A DNA stretch of 41,594 nucleotides from Chloroflexota bacterium (GTDB taxonomy: Bacteria; Chloroflexota; UBA6077; FW602-bin22; CADDYW01). The notes beneath the pieces were generated by a model. It was not told where the DNA came from, did not search any database, and worked only from the letters and a program-made list of their open reading frames with translations. Below are positions 1-7,889 of the stretch, piece by piece (the stretch's first letter is position 1; every line of letters starts with the position of its first letter). Location of the stretch: NCBI GenBank assembly GCA_019690095.1, contig JADGGD010000010.1, positions 1 to 41,594 on the forward strand, read 5' to 3'. The translations under genes and the position numbers were made by a program.

Positions 1-213
1 CTCGCCGATGCCATCGTCCCCGGGGAGATCCCCTTTGGCTTCCTGGGAGCGATCCTGGCTGGCCTGATCGGAAGCTGGCTGGGTGTTGCGATCCTCGGCG
101 CGATCGGGCCGGTGATCTTCCACATCCCGATCATCTCAGCGCTGATCGGCGCGATTATTGTGGCGCTCGTCTACAGCCTCCTGACCCGCCAGCTCTCCGG
201 CCACGTGCGCTGA
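1..213 (+). CDS. GlsB/YeaQ/YmgE-family membrane protein (3' end only)
   Basis: This is an open frame from the first base to a TGA at 211-213; its start lies outside the window. The 70 visible residues are almost all hydrophobic and glycine-rich. They include GFLGAILAGLIGSWLGVAI, then an IPIISALIGAIIVALVYSLL helix, which is the layout of the last two membrane helices of GlsB/YeaQ/YmgE (transglycosylase-associated) proteins. The family is small (about 80-100 residues), sits in the inner membrane and is linked to general stress; its biochemical role is not established. It converges on the zinc dehydrogenase with a 12-base gap. The family call is reasonable but rests on a partial sequence. Confidence 0.7.
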   Translation, partial: LADAIVPGEIPFGFLGAILAGLIGSWLGVAILGAIGPVIFHIPIISALIGAIIVALVYSLLTRQLSGHVR

Positions 214-225
214 GCCCGACCGCCG

Positions 226-1263
226 TCAGCCGCCGAGGACGACCATGGACTTGAGCCCCCGGCGGCTTGCGGTCGTCTCAAAGGCCTCGCGCACCTCGTC
301 GAGCGGGAAGCGGTGACTGATCAGAGGGGCGACGCGCACGATCCCGAACTGGATCAGCCGCAGGGCGGTGGTGAAGTGGTGGGGAGTGAAGTCGTGACTG
401 CCGGTGACCCGGAGCTGACGATAGTGGATCAGGTTTGGATCGAGTGGAAGCTCGGCCGGCGGGTAGGTGCCGGCGAAGATGTTGATCCTCCCGTTGATCG
501 CCCCCATCGCCAGCCCCTGGCGGATCGCCTCGACCGCGCCGACAGCAATAATCACGGCATCGGCGCCCCGCCCCTCGGTGAGCTCCTTCACCCGCGCGAC
601 CGGATCGACGGCCGATGCATCGATGGTCTCGTGCGCGCCCAGCTCGCGCGCCTTCGCAAGCCGCGTGCTGATCGGGTCGCTGACGATGACCCGCGCACCG
701 CGGTTCCGTGCGACCTGGAGGTGGAGTAGTCCAATCGGGCCGGCTCCGACGATGACTACATCCTCGCCGAGGCCGATGTCGGTAGCGCTGTGCGCGTTGA
801 GGATGCAGGCAAGCGGCTCGCAGAACGCCGCCTCCTCGAAGCTGACGTGGTCAGGGAGCACCCGGAGCTGGGAGAGCGGCGCGACCCCGTATTCGGCGAA
901 GCCGCCGCGGACCCCCCGGCGCAGGTTCTCGCAGTAATTGAAGACGCCGCGCCGGCACTGGTAGCAGGTGCCGCATACCCAGCGCCAGTCAGCGACCACC
1001 CGGTCACCCACGCGAATCGGCGGGAGCCCCTCATCTGGCACGGGCGCGCCCAAGGCCACAACGACGCCGGCCCACTCGTGGCCAGGGGTCCGGGGCAGGC
1101 CAGACGGCCCGCTTCCTGAACGGGTCCCCAGATAGCCCCGCACATCGCTCGGGCACACTCCACAGCTCCGGATCTGAATAAGCGCCTCACCAGGCCCCGG
1201 GACCGGGTCGGCGACCTCCTCGACACGCAGATCACGTATGCCGTACAGACGCGCGGCTTTCAT
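226..1263 (-). CDS. Zinc-dependent medium-chain alcohol/sugar dehydrogenase
   Basis: This 345-residue protein is a full-length medium-chain dehydrogenase of the threonine/sorbitol dehydrogenase type, oxidising a secondary hydroxyl with NAD(P). The catalytic zinc site is seen in CGVCPSD (Cys37) and GHEWAG (His62, Glu63). The structural zinc site is Cys97, Cys100, Cys103 and Cys111. The Rossmann fold starts with VIVGAGPIGLLHLQVA near residue 170. The ATG at 1263 has AAGGAG about 10 bases upstream and lies 7 bases after the hydrolase stop. It is therefore the last gene of the minus-strand arm (RpiR, oxidoreductase, hydrolase, this gene). Context suggests oxidation of a polyol or sugar to the keto form; the true substrate cannot be read from sequence. 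Confidence 0.88.
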   Translation of the reverse strand: MKAARLYGIRDLRVEEVADPVPGPGEALIQIRSCGVCPSDVRGYLGTRSGSGPSGLPRTPGHEWAGVVVALGAPVPDEGLPPIRVGDRVVADWRWVCGTCYQCRRGVFNYCENLRRGVRGGFAEYGVAPLSQLRVLPDHVSFEEAAFCEPLACILNAHSATDIGLGEDVVIVGAGPIGLLHLQVARNRGARVIVSDPISTRLAKARELGAHETIDASAVDPVARVKELTEGRGADAVIIAVGAVEAIRQGLAMGAINGRINIFAGTYPPAELPLDPNLIHYRQLRVTGSHDFTPHHFTTALRLIQFGIVRVAPLISHRFPLDEVREAFETTASRRGLKSMVVLGG

Positions 1264-1270
1264 TCGCTCG

Positions 1271-2206
1271 TCACTCCTTACTCGTCATTCCTTCAGGGGT
1301 CTGTTCCGACAGATGCCTGTCCGGGTATCCGGCTCGCACCTCACCATCGTCCGGCTGAGCCGGATGCTCCACCGCCAGCGCTCGGCTCAGCCACTCGACC
1401 GCCTCCCGGACCGCGGCCGGTCCCGGCGGCCAGTGGGGAGCGCCCGGAATGATGACGAGGCGCAGGGCATCCGGCGCGGGAGCATAATACGGCCGCAAGG
1501 CGGCGGCAAACCGCTCGCTGGTCACCGGCGGATTCCAGGTGTCGCGCTCGCCGTGGACCAGCAGAAGCGGGAGGGGAAAGAAGCGGTCCGGGTAGCCCAG
1601 AGGATCGATGCGCGCAATCCGTGCCTGGGTCTCCGGATCAATGGACCGATCGATCGGTCCCCAGCGGCCGGGGCCAATCGCGTCGGTCTCGCACATGCAG
1701 GTCGGCAGGTCAGCCGCGCCCGCAATGCACACCGCCGCGCGCAGGCGATCCCGCAGGCGGGCGGCGACCACCGCGGCAGTGAATCCGCCCATCGAAATGC
1801 CCAGCACCGCCAGGCGGTCCGCGGCGACCTCCGGGCGCACGGCGAGCCAGTCGAAGAGCGCCGGGGCCTCGGCGGCAGACTGCTCAATGGCGGCGCAGAA
1901 CTCGTGCGGCAGGCTCATCCGCAAGCGATCGGTGAGCGTGGCGGCGGACGGGCGATCGCCGTGCCCGGGCGCGTCCGGCAGGAGGACTGCGACACCGCGG
2001 TCGGCCAGCCGCCGAGCGATAGGCGGCATATCCAGGCAGGTCTCCTTTCCCTGGGTCACGCCGTGATAGGAGACAACCGCCGGCAAGGGGCCAGTCAGAT
2101 CGGCACGCCGGAACAACAGGCAGGGAATCGGCTCAAACGGTCCCGGCACGCGCCAGCTCGTCAGCTCGTACACCCGCCGCTCGAGCGGCGCTTCGTGCGT
2201 CTCCAT
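1271..2206 (-). CDS. Alpha/beta hydrolase, dienelactone hydrolase/acetyl-esterase type
   Basis: About 311 residues with an alpha/beta-hydrolase fold. The nucleophile elbow is GISMGG (Ser near residue 138), preceded by the oxyanion-side motif SYHGVTQGK near residue 47. The acid and histidine are probably the D of VHGERDTWNPP and the H of GAPHWPPG towards the C-terminus. There is no signal peptide, so it should be cytoplasmic. I chose the ATG at 2206 because GAGAGGG lies 4 bases upstream and overlaps the stop of the preceding oxidoreductase; a GTG at 2209 is possible. It may open a lactone or remove an acyl group from the sugar that the neighbouring enzymes process, but the substrate is unknown. 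Confidence 0.82.
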   Translation of the reverse strand: METHEAPLERRVYELTSWRVPGPFEPIPCLLFRRADLTGPLPAVVSYHGVTQGKETCLDMPPIARRLADRGVAVLLPDAPGHGDRPSAATLTDRLRMSLPHEFCAAIEQSAAEAPALFDWLAVRPEVAADRLAVLGISMGGFTAAVVAARLRDRLRAAVCIAGAADLPTCMCETDAIGPGRWGPIDRSIDPETQARIARIDPLGYPDRFFPLPLLLVHGERDTWNPPVTSERFAAALRPYYAPAPDALRLVIIPGAPHWPPGPAAVREAVEWLSRALAVEHPAQPDDGEVRAGYPDRHLSEQTPEGMTSKE

Positions 2207-2215
2207 CACGCCCTC

Positions 2216-3334
2216 TCAGGCAAGTGGGAGCTTGATCGATCGACCACTCTCGGCCGATCGGTACGCGGCCTCGATGACCTCCTGCACGGCGCGGGCGAGC
2301 CGCGGGCTGGCTGGATCGGTCACCGGCCGTCCGGTGCGGAGGCAGTCGACAAAATGGCGCTGCTCGAGGCCGCGGCTCCCGGCGTTCGGCACGGCAGCGG
2401 TGGGGGCGCGCCAGCCGCGCAGGCCGGGCGGCTGGCGGCCGACACCGGGGCGGTCAGCGAGGTTGAGCGGCTCCCAGTCTGTCGGGACGGCCGGATCGGC
2501 GGTGCTGAAGAGTTCGGTGCCGGCCGGGCCAGTCGAGAGGGTGCCGAACCGACCGTGGTAGGAGGTGCGCACCGGCGGGGGGCCAATCTGTCCCCACTTC
2601 GCGTCGATCACCCCGAGCGCGCCGCTGGCGAAGCGGAGGATAGCTACGGCGTTATCCTCGACGTCGGGTGGGAGATAGGCGCGGTGGCCAATCTGGGCGG
2701 TAAAGGCGCTGACCTCGACGACCAGCCCGAGATAGTCAAGGAACCCATCGATCAGATAGCAGGCCTCGTCGACAAAAGCCCCGCCGCCGTTGCGCTGGCG
2801 GTCGAAGAGCCACTCGCAGAAGTAGGGCGAACAGCCGAACTCCACCGGCCCGGCGTGGCCAGTCACGCCGCGGGCAAGAAACACCGGTCCGATCGCTCCG
2901 GTTCGCAGGAGCTGGCGGACCTGCTCATACAGGGGATTGAAGGCGGAATGGTAGGCGACCATCAGGGTGATGCCCGACTCCTCGACGGCCCGGAGGATGC
3001 GGTCGGCCTGGGCGAGTGTCGCCGCCATGGGCTTATCCTGGTAGACGTGCACGCGGTGCCGCGCGGCGGCCTCGGCGATGTCGGCCTTCGCGGCGTTATC
3101 GGCACAGACGAGGACCGCCGTGAGTTCCTCGCGGTCGAGCATAGTCTGGTAGTCCTCGTAGGTGCGCTGGAGCCCCCACCGTTCCCGGGCACGCTCGCGG
3201 AGCGCGGCAATGGGCTCGGCCCCGGCAACCAGCTCAACCCCCGGTAGTGCAGCCAGGCCGTCGCCCATCGCCCAGACGTGGTCGCTCGTCATTCCGATGA
3301 TCCCGAAGCGGATTCTCCCCGCTGTCGCTGCCAT
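2216..3334 (-). CDS. Gfo/Idh/MocA-family oxidoreductase (first copy)
   Basis: This 372-residue protein has an N-terminal NAD(P)-binding fold (RIRFGIIGMTSDHVWAMG) and the C-terminal alpha/beta domain of the Gfo/Idh/MocA family. These are dehydrogenases, or sometimes hydrolases, of sugars, inositols and sugar acids. The conserved lysine appears in VYQDKPMAAT, where Glu of the usual EKP is replaced by Asp. The nucleotide loop lacks a clean GxGxxG. The ATG at 3334 follows GGAGGA at 4 bases; a longer frame to 3394 has no such site and would run into the RpiR gene. It lies 40 bases after the regulator and 9 before the hydrolase, so it is in one transcript with both. Substrate unknown. Confidence 0.85.
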   Translation of the reverse strand: MAATAGRIRFGIIGMTSDHVWAMGDGLAALPGVELVAGAEPIAALRERARERWGLQRTYEDYQTMLDREELTAVLVCADNAAKADIAEAAARHRVHVYQDKPMAATLAQADRILRAVEESGITLMVAYHSAFNPLYEQVRQLLRTGAIGPVFLARGVTGHAGPVEFGCSPYFCEWLFDRQRNGGGAFVDEACYLIDGFLDYLGLVVEVSAFTAQIGHRAYLPPDVEDNAVAILRFASGALGVIDAKWGQIGPPPVRTSYHGRFGTLSTGPAGTELFSTADPAVPTDWEPLNLADRPGVGRQPPGLRGWRAPTAAVPNAGSRGLEQRHFVDCLRTGRPVTDPASPRLARAVQEVIEAAYRSAESGRSIKLPLA

Positions 3335-3374
3335 GCTTTCCTCCGATTCATGCGGATCTCGACGGCCGCCATCC

Positions 3375-4250
3375 TCAAAAGCGCTTGAGGGCACCGATCG
3401 CCTGCCGCCCGCGGGCCAGGGCGGCCAGGCTGTCCTCGCCGCGCCGGATCGCGACCGCCGTCGTCAGAACGTCGAGGATCGCCACCTGAGCGATGCGTCC
3501 GGTCAGCTGGTGGCCGCCGACGACCACCGGCCGGGCGGCGGCGAGCAGAGTGATCTCCGCGACCCGGGTGATCGGTGAGCGGGCGTGGCGGGTCAGGCAG
3601 ATGCAGGTTGCCCCGGCCTCGCGCGCGATCCGGAGCGCCTCGACCGTATCGCGCGTGCTGCCAGAGGTCGAGATCGCCAGGGCGACATCGCCTGCCCGGA
3701 GCTGGACGGCAGCCATCACCTGCAGGTGCGGGTCGGTCAGCGCGACGATCGGCAAGCCGATCTGCATCAGGAGCGCCGCGGCGTGCTGGGCGAGGGCGGC
3801 GGAGTTGCCCACACCGTAGACCTCGATCCGGCGGGCAGTGGCGAGCGCCTCGACCGCCCGCTGGAGGGCGGTGTCGTCGAGCAGGGCAAGGGTGTCAGCC
3901 AGGCTCTCGATGTCGGCTCGAATCACCTTCTCCTTGATCGCCGCGACGTCATCATCGGGGGAAAGCTCGCCCGGGAGGGGTGCCGCGGCGGCGTGAAGCT
4001 CAAGGGCAAGGGCGATCTTGAAGGCCGCATAGCCCGGGAAGCCGAGGCGGCGGGCAAAGCGGATGACCGTGGCCTCGGAGGCCGCGGCGCGGTCAGCCAG
4101 CTCGGTGATCGAGAGGTAGATCACGTCAGTCGGGTGCGCAAGCACGTAATCGGCGACCTTCCGCTCGGCGGCATGGAGGCTGGCGGCGAGAGCGCCGAGG
4201 CGAGACAGGACCGGCGGTGCGCCGCGGCGCGGCGGCGCGAGGGTGGACAT
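3375..4250 (-). CDS. MurR/RpiR-family transcriptional regulator
   Basis: A 291-residue regulator with two domains. Residues about 20-95 form the RpiR HTH, with the recognition region ITELADRAAASEATVIRFAR followed by LGFPGYAAFK. Residues about 130-265 form a SIS domain (EVYGVGNSAALAQHAA, LAISTSGSTRDTVEALR) that in this family binds a phosphosugar effector. It is the first gene of the left arm and is divergent from the FGGY kinase gene, so it most likely controls both arms in response to a phosphorylated intermediate. The ATG at 4250 has AAGGAG 8 bases upstream. Activator or repressor cannot be told, but the overlapping promoters at 4278-4326 suit a repressor bound between them. Confidence 0.9.
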   Translation of the reverse strand: MSTLAPPRRGAPPVLSRLGALAASLHAAERKVADYVLAHPTDVIYLSITELADRAAASEATVIRFARRLGFPGYAAFKIALALELHAAAAPLPGELSPDDDVAAIKEKVIRADIESLADTLALLDDTALQRAVEALATARRIEVYGVGNSAALAQHAAALLMQIGLPIVALTDPHLQVMAAVQLRAGDVALAISTSGSTRDTVEALRIAREAGATCICLTRHARSPITRVAEITLLAAARPVVVGGHQLTGRIAQVAILDVLTTAVAIRRGEDSLAALARGRQAIGALKRF

Positions 4251-4277
4251 GAAGGAAAACTCCTTGATTATGGCCTA

Positions 4278-4305
4278 TTGACACGGAAAGCTTCATTATG
4301 ATACT
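4278..4305 (+). promoter_or_regulatory. Promoter for the kinase-aldolase arm
   Basis: A perfect TTGACA (4278-4283), a 16-base spacer, and GATACT (4300-4305). Transcription would start near 4312, about 38 bases before the kinase GTG. The 9-base palindrome TCATTATGA (4293-4301) lies across the spacer and -10 box and is a candidate operator half for the RpiR regulator. Confidence 0.55.
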
Positions 4306-4326
4306 GTCGGTCGTGTCCAGCGTCAA
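4298..4326 (-). promoter_or_regulatory. Promoter for the RpiR arm
   Basis: Read on the minus strand, TTGACG (4326-4321) is followed by 17 bases and TATCAT (4303-4298). Transcription would begin near 4291 and leave a leader of about 40 bases containing the AAGGAG site of the regulator gene. Its -10 box overlaps that of the opposing promoter. Confidence 0.55.
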
Positions 4327-4349
4327 GGTGCCGCCGTGCGGGGAGAGCC

Positions 4350-5822
4350 GTGGAGCCGATCTATCTGCTCGGCATCGACCTGGGGACAACCACCTGCCGG
4401 GCCGCAATCTTTGACGGCAGCGGTCGGGAGATCGCCGCGGCCTATCGCGAGATAGCCGTGCGCTACCCCTGTCCGCTCTGGGCGGAGGTCGAGCCGGAGG
4501 CCTGGTGGCACGGGGTCGCCGCGGTCACGCGGGACGCCCTGGCCGCCTCCGGCCTGCCGTCCCGCGCAATCGCCAGCGTCGGCCTCTCCGGCCTCATGCA
4601 CGCGCCGGTCCTCCTGGATGCCGTAGGCCAGCCGGTCGCACCGGCGATGCTCTGGATGGATCAGCGCTGTGCCTCCCAGTGCGCACGGCTTCGGGCTGAG
4701 GCGGCCGCACGCGGCCGCGACCCGGTCGGCCTGACGACCGGTCAGTCCGCGCCCAAGCTCCGCTGGCTTGCCGAGACACAGCCGGCAGTCCTCTCCCGTG
4801 CCCGCGTCGTCCTGCTGCCGAAGGACTTCATTCGCTTCCGCCTCACCGGCGCCCTCGCAACCGATCCCTCGGACGCAGGCGGAACCGGCCTGTTCGATCG
4901 AGAGCGCGGTGACTGGGACCGATCCCTGGCGGAGCTCTGCGGCATCAGCCCGGACCTCCTCCCGCCGATTGTGCCGTCGGCCGCTCGGGCCGGTGCAGTG
5001 ACCGATGCCGCGGCGCGCGAGACCGGGCTCGCGCCGGGGACGCCGGTGGCGGTCGGAGGCGCTGATACCCTCTGCGCCCGCCTCGGCGCGGGGGCGCTCG
5101 GGGGGCGGACCCTCTGCCTCTACCTCGGGACAGCCGCCTGGTTCTCGCTGATCGACGGCCGCGCTCCAGATGGCCAGCCGGTGATCCGGGCCTTCGGCGC
5201 AACGGCCACGACCGGTGCCGCTCTGCGCTGGACGCGCGACCTTCTGGATCCAGATGACCGCCGCACCATCTCCGACCGCTACACCGCCCTGGTCCAGCTG
5301 GCCGAGGAGGCGCCGCCCGGCGCGGAAGGACTGTTCTTCCTGCCGCACCTGATGGGCGAGCGCGGGCCACGCCCGGTTCCCCTCGCCCGCGGCGCATTCA
5401 TCGGCCTCACCCTGCGCCACGGACGCGCGCACCTGGCCCGGGCGGTCCTCGAAGGGACCGCCTTTCAGATCCGACGGCTGTTTGAGGCCCGCCTCGCTCC
5501 GGACCGCCCTGGCGCGGCAGACGCGCCAGCGATTGCCTGCGGTGGTGCGGCGCGCAGTGCCGCCTGGATGCAGATCCTGGCCGATGTAACGGGCTGGGCC
5601 TTCCGGATCCCGGAGATCGTCGAGGCAAGCGCTCTGGGCGCGGCGATGCTCGGCGGTGCCGCAGCGGGCTGTCTCACGCTGGAGACTGCGTCCGCCCGGA
5701 TGGTCCGCTATATCCGGGAGGTCTGGCCCGATCCCGACCGTCGGGCGCGCTATGAGCCGCTGTACCGCCGCTACTGCCGCCTGGATGATCTGCTGATGAC
5801 CTGGTTTGACGAGGGAGGATGA
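4350..5822 (+). CDS. FGGY-family carbohydrate kinase
   Basis: A 490-residue kinase of the FGGY family (xylulokinase, gluconokinase, ribulokinase, LsrK relatives), which phosphorylates a sugar or polyol with ATP. The N-terminal ATPase phosphate loop is GIDLGTTTCRAAIFDG. The catalytic Asp is in GGADTLCARLGAG (Asp239). The C-terminal adenosine motif region is IACGGAARSAAWMQILADVTG. Length is normal. The start is GTG with GGGGAGAG a few bases upstream. The stop overlaps the ribosome site of the aldolase gene three bases on, so the two are coupled. Kinase followed by aldolase points to phosphorylation and then cleavage of a sugar; LsrK, which also sits with a related aldolase, is one alternative identity. 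Confidence 0.9.
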   Translation: MEPIYLLGIDLGTTTCRAAIFDGSGREIAAAYREIAVRYPCPLWAEVEPEAWWHGVAAVTRDALAASGLPSRAIASVGLSGLMHAPVLLDAVGQPVAPAMLWMDQRCASQCARLRAEAAARGRDPVGLTTGQSAPKLRWLAETQPAVLSRARVVLLPKDFIRFRLTGALATDPSDAGGTGLFDRERGDWDRSLAELCGISPDLLPPIVPSAARAGAVTDAAARETGLAPGTPVAVGGADTLCARLGAGALGGRTLCLYLGTAAWFSLIDGRAPDGQPVIRAFGATATTGAALRWTRDLLDPDDRRTISDRYTALVQLAEEAPPGAEGLFFLPHLMGERGPRPVPLARGAFIGLTLRHGRAHLARAVLEGTAFQIRRLFEARLAPDRPGAADAPAIACGGAARSAAWMQILADVTGWAFRIPEIVEASALGAAMLGGAAAGCLTLETASARMVRYIREVWPDPDRRARYEPLYRRYCRLDDLLMTWFDEGG

Positions 5823-5825
5823 CCA

Positions 5826-6665
5826 ATGATCGGGGAGATCCACGCCGCGAGCATGCCAGCGCCGGCCGCATCGCTGGAGACAGGCGACCGCACGCCGGCG
5901 CCGTCCTGGACGAAGCGGCGCATGCACCACCTGTTCGGACGGGACGGCCGCGCGGTGATCGTCGCGATGGACGGTGCGCGGAACGGCCCGGTGCCGGGGC
6001 TGGAGCAGGCCGTCGAGGCGGTCGCCCGGGTCGTCGCGGGCGGCGTGGATGCGATCCTGACAACCTTCGGCATGGCGCGGGCCGCGGCGGACGTTCTGGG
6101 ACGCACCGGGCTGATTCTCGCGCTGGACAGCGAGGGGCCGATCGCTGACTACGGGGTCGAGCAGGCGCTCCGCTTCGGTGCTGATGCGGTCGAGCTGAAA
6201 GTGTTTCCGGGCAATCCCGAGGAGACGAAGCTTGCCGACCTGCGGCGGCTGGCGGCGCAGGCGTTCGCGTGGGGGATGCCGCTCCTGGCTGAGCCGATCC
6301 CGGTCTCCTTTCGGGAGACCTCGGCCCACACCCTGGAGAACGTTGCCCGTGCCGCGCGCATCGCCGCCGAGGCGGGAGCTGATTTCGTCAAGGTGCACTA
6401 TGTGGGGCCGGTGGAGAGCTACCGCCAGGTCACCGGGTCCTGCTACGTACCAGTGCTCATTCTGGGCGGCCCGGCCCGTCCGGATCCGCGGGAAGCCCTC
6501 CAGATGGCGGCCGATGCCCTGGCGGCCGGGGCACGGGGCGTGGTATTCGGTCGGAACGTCACGACCCATCCGCGGCCCGACCGCATGGCCGCGGCGCTCG
6601 GCGAGATCATCCACGGCGGCGCCACTGTGGACGCGGCGGTCCGCTCACTCGCGGCTCCGCACTGA
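5826..6665 (+). CDS. Class I aldolase, DhnA/LsrF-like (DeoC/LacD superfamily)
   Basis: A 279-residue TIM-barrel aldolase. The Schiff-base lysine is very probably Lys189 in ADFVKVHYVG, followed by VPVLILGGPARPDPREAL and the phosphate-binding end GARGVVFGRNVTTHPRP. This order is that of archaeal-type class I fructose-bisphosphate aldolase (DhnA) and of LsrF, the thiolase of autoinducer-2 breakdown. The first 30 residues are a poorly conserved extension. The ATG at 5826 is preceded by GGGAGG and lies 3 bases after the kinase stop. Its substrate should be the product of the kinase. Class I fructose-bisphosphate aldolase proper is possible, but the neighbours argue for a dedicated pathway. Confidence 0.82.
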   Translation: MIGEIHAASMPAPAASLETGDRTPAPSWTKRRMHHLFGRDGRAVIVAMDGARNGPVPGLEQAVEAVARVVAGGVDAILTTFGMARAAADVLGRTGLILALDSEGPIADYGVEQALRFGADAVELKVFPGNPEETKLADLRRLAAQAFAWGMPLLAEPIPVSFRETSAHTLENVARAARIAAEAGADFVKVHYVGPVESYRQVTGSCYVPVLILGGPARPDPREALQMAADALAAGARGVVFGRNVTTHPRPDRMAAALGEIIHGGATVDAAVRSLAAPH

Positions 6666-6734
6666 CACGCGCCGGGCAGCGCGCGGGCTGCTGGCGCAGC
6701 ATTCACTCTACACCTTCCCGGGAGGACACAGACG

Positions 6735-7853
6735 ATGGCTCGATTCCCCCTTCGCGCAGGTATCCTCGGTACTGGCACGATCGCGACCTCGCCGACTGGC
6801 TACCTGGTCGGGCTGATGCAGATGAAGGATGAGGTGATCACTGTGGCAGCGGCCGATCCCGTGGTCGAGCGAGCCCGGAGCGTCGCTGCCCAGTACGGCA
6901 TCCCCGAGGTGTACGCCAGCCTGGATGAGATGCTCGAGAAGTCGGACCTCGACCTGGTGATCAATCTGACCCCGATCCCGGTCCACGGCCCGACTTCCCT
7001 GCAGGTGCTCCGAGCCGGCAAGCACCTTGTCGTCGAGAAACCCATTGCGACCACCATGGAGGACGCGGACGCGATCGTCGAGCTCGCCAATCGTCAGGGG
7101 GTACTCTGTGTGGTGGCGCCGCCGAATATGCTCCAGCAGAACCGCATCGACGCGCGGCGGCTGGTTCGTGAAGGGGCGATCGGCCATCCCTGCTTCGCCC
7201 GGGTACGCAGTTCCCACGGCGGACCGGCGGCGGGCGCCTGGCCGCTGGATCCGACCTGGTTCTACCAGGAGGGCTCCGGTCCGCTGTTCGATATGGGCGT
7301 CTACGGCATCCACGACATCACCGGGATCCTGGGACCGGCCAGGCGGGTCGTCGCCTTCTCCGGCATCACCGAGAAGGTGCGGACAGTCCGGGCCGGCCCC
7401 TATGCCGGCAAGAAGATCGAGGTCACGGTCGACGACAATACCCTGCTGATGCTCGATTTCGGCCAGTCGACGTTCGCTGTCGTGGACGGCACCTTCAACG
7501 TGAATGCGGCAAAGGGGCCGCAGGTCGAGATCTTCGGCCGAACCGGCACGATCAACCTCTACAATACCTTCCAGGACCCATCCGCGCCGCCGCTCGAGGT
7601 GTTTCGCCTGGACGCTCTGCCCGGACTGGACGGCTGGATCACGCCGCGCCCGCGGGGCGGTCCGGGCAGTCCAGAGGATCAGCGCCAGCGCTACCGCCGG
7701 GCGATCCTGGTCAAGCACCTGGTGGACTGCCTCCGGGAGAATCGCCGTCCGGTGACCAGCGCCGAGCACGCCCGCCACGCCCTGGAGATCATGCTCAAGG
7801 CGATCGAGTCGGCCCGTCAGGGCAGAGTGCTGGACCTGGAGACGACCTTCTGA
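6735..7853 (+). CDS. Gfo/Idh/MocA-family oxidoreductase (second copy)
   Basis: A 372-residue NAD(P)-dependent oxidoreductase. The cofactor loop is AGILGTGTIA at the N-terminus, and the conserved EKP is present in LVVEKPIATT. The C-terminal sheet domain includes DMGVYGIHDITGILG, where the D-x3-H region of this family often holds the catalytic His. GGGAGG lies 9 bases before the ATG. It closes the plus-strand arm, 69 bases after the aldolase gene. It is not a close duplicate of the copy at 2216-3334; cofactor loop, EKP motif and C-terminus all differ, so the two probably act on different intermediates. Substrate unknown. Confidence 0.86.
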   Translation: MARFPLRAGILGTGTIATSPTGYLVGLMQMKDEVITVAAADPVVERARSVAAQYGIPEVYASLDEMLEKSDLDLVINLTPIPVHGPTSLQVLRAGKHLVVEKPIATTMEDADAIVELANRQGVLCVVAPPNMLQQNRIDARRLVREGAIGHPCFARVRSSHGGPAAGAWPLDPTWFYQEGSGPLFDMGVYGIHDITGILGPARRVVAFSGITEKVRTVRAGPYAGKKIEVTVDDNTLLMLDFGQSTFAVVDGTFNVNAAKGPQVEIFGRTGTINLYNTFQDPSAPPLEVFRLDALPGLDGWITPRPRGGPGSPEDQRQRYRRAILVKHLVDCLRENRRPVTSAEHARHALEIMLKAIESARQGRVLDLETTF

Positions 7854-7889
7854 GCAGAGTCCGGTCTGGCGGCTCTGATCGGGCTCGGG

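Noticed and set aside
1238-3247. Plus-strand open frame of about 670 codons
   Set aside because: It is antisense to the hydrolase and the first oxidoreductase, which have family motifs and ribosome sites.
4323-6614. Minus-strand open frame of about 760 codons
   Set aside because: It is antisense to the FGGY kinase and aldolase, with an Arg/Gly/Pro-rich translation and no ribosome site.
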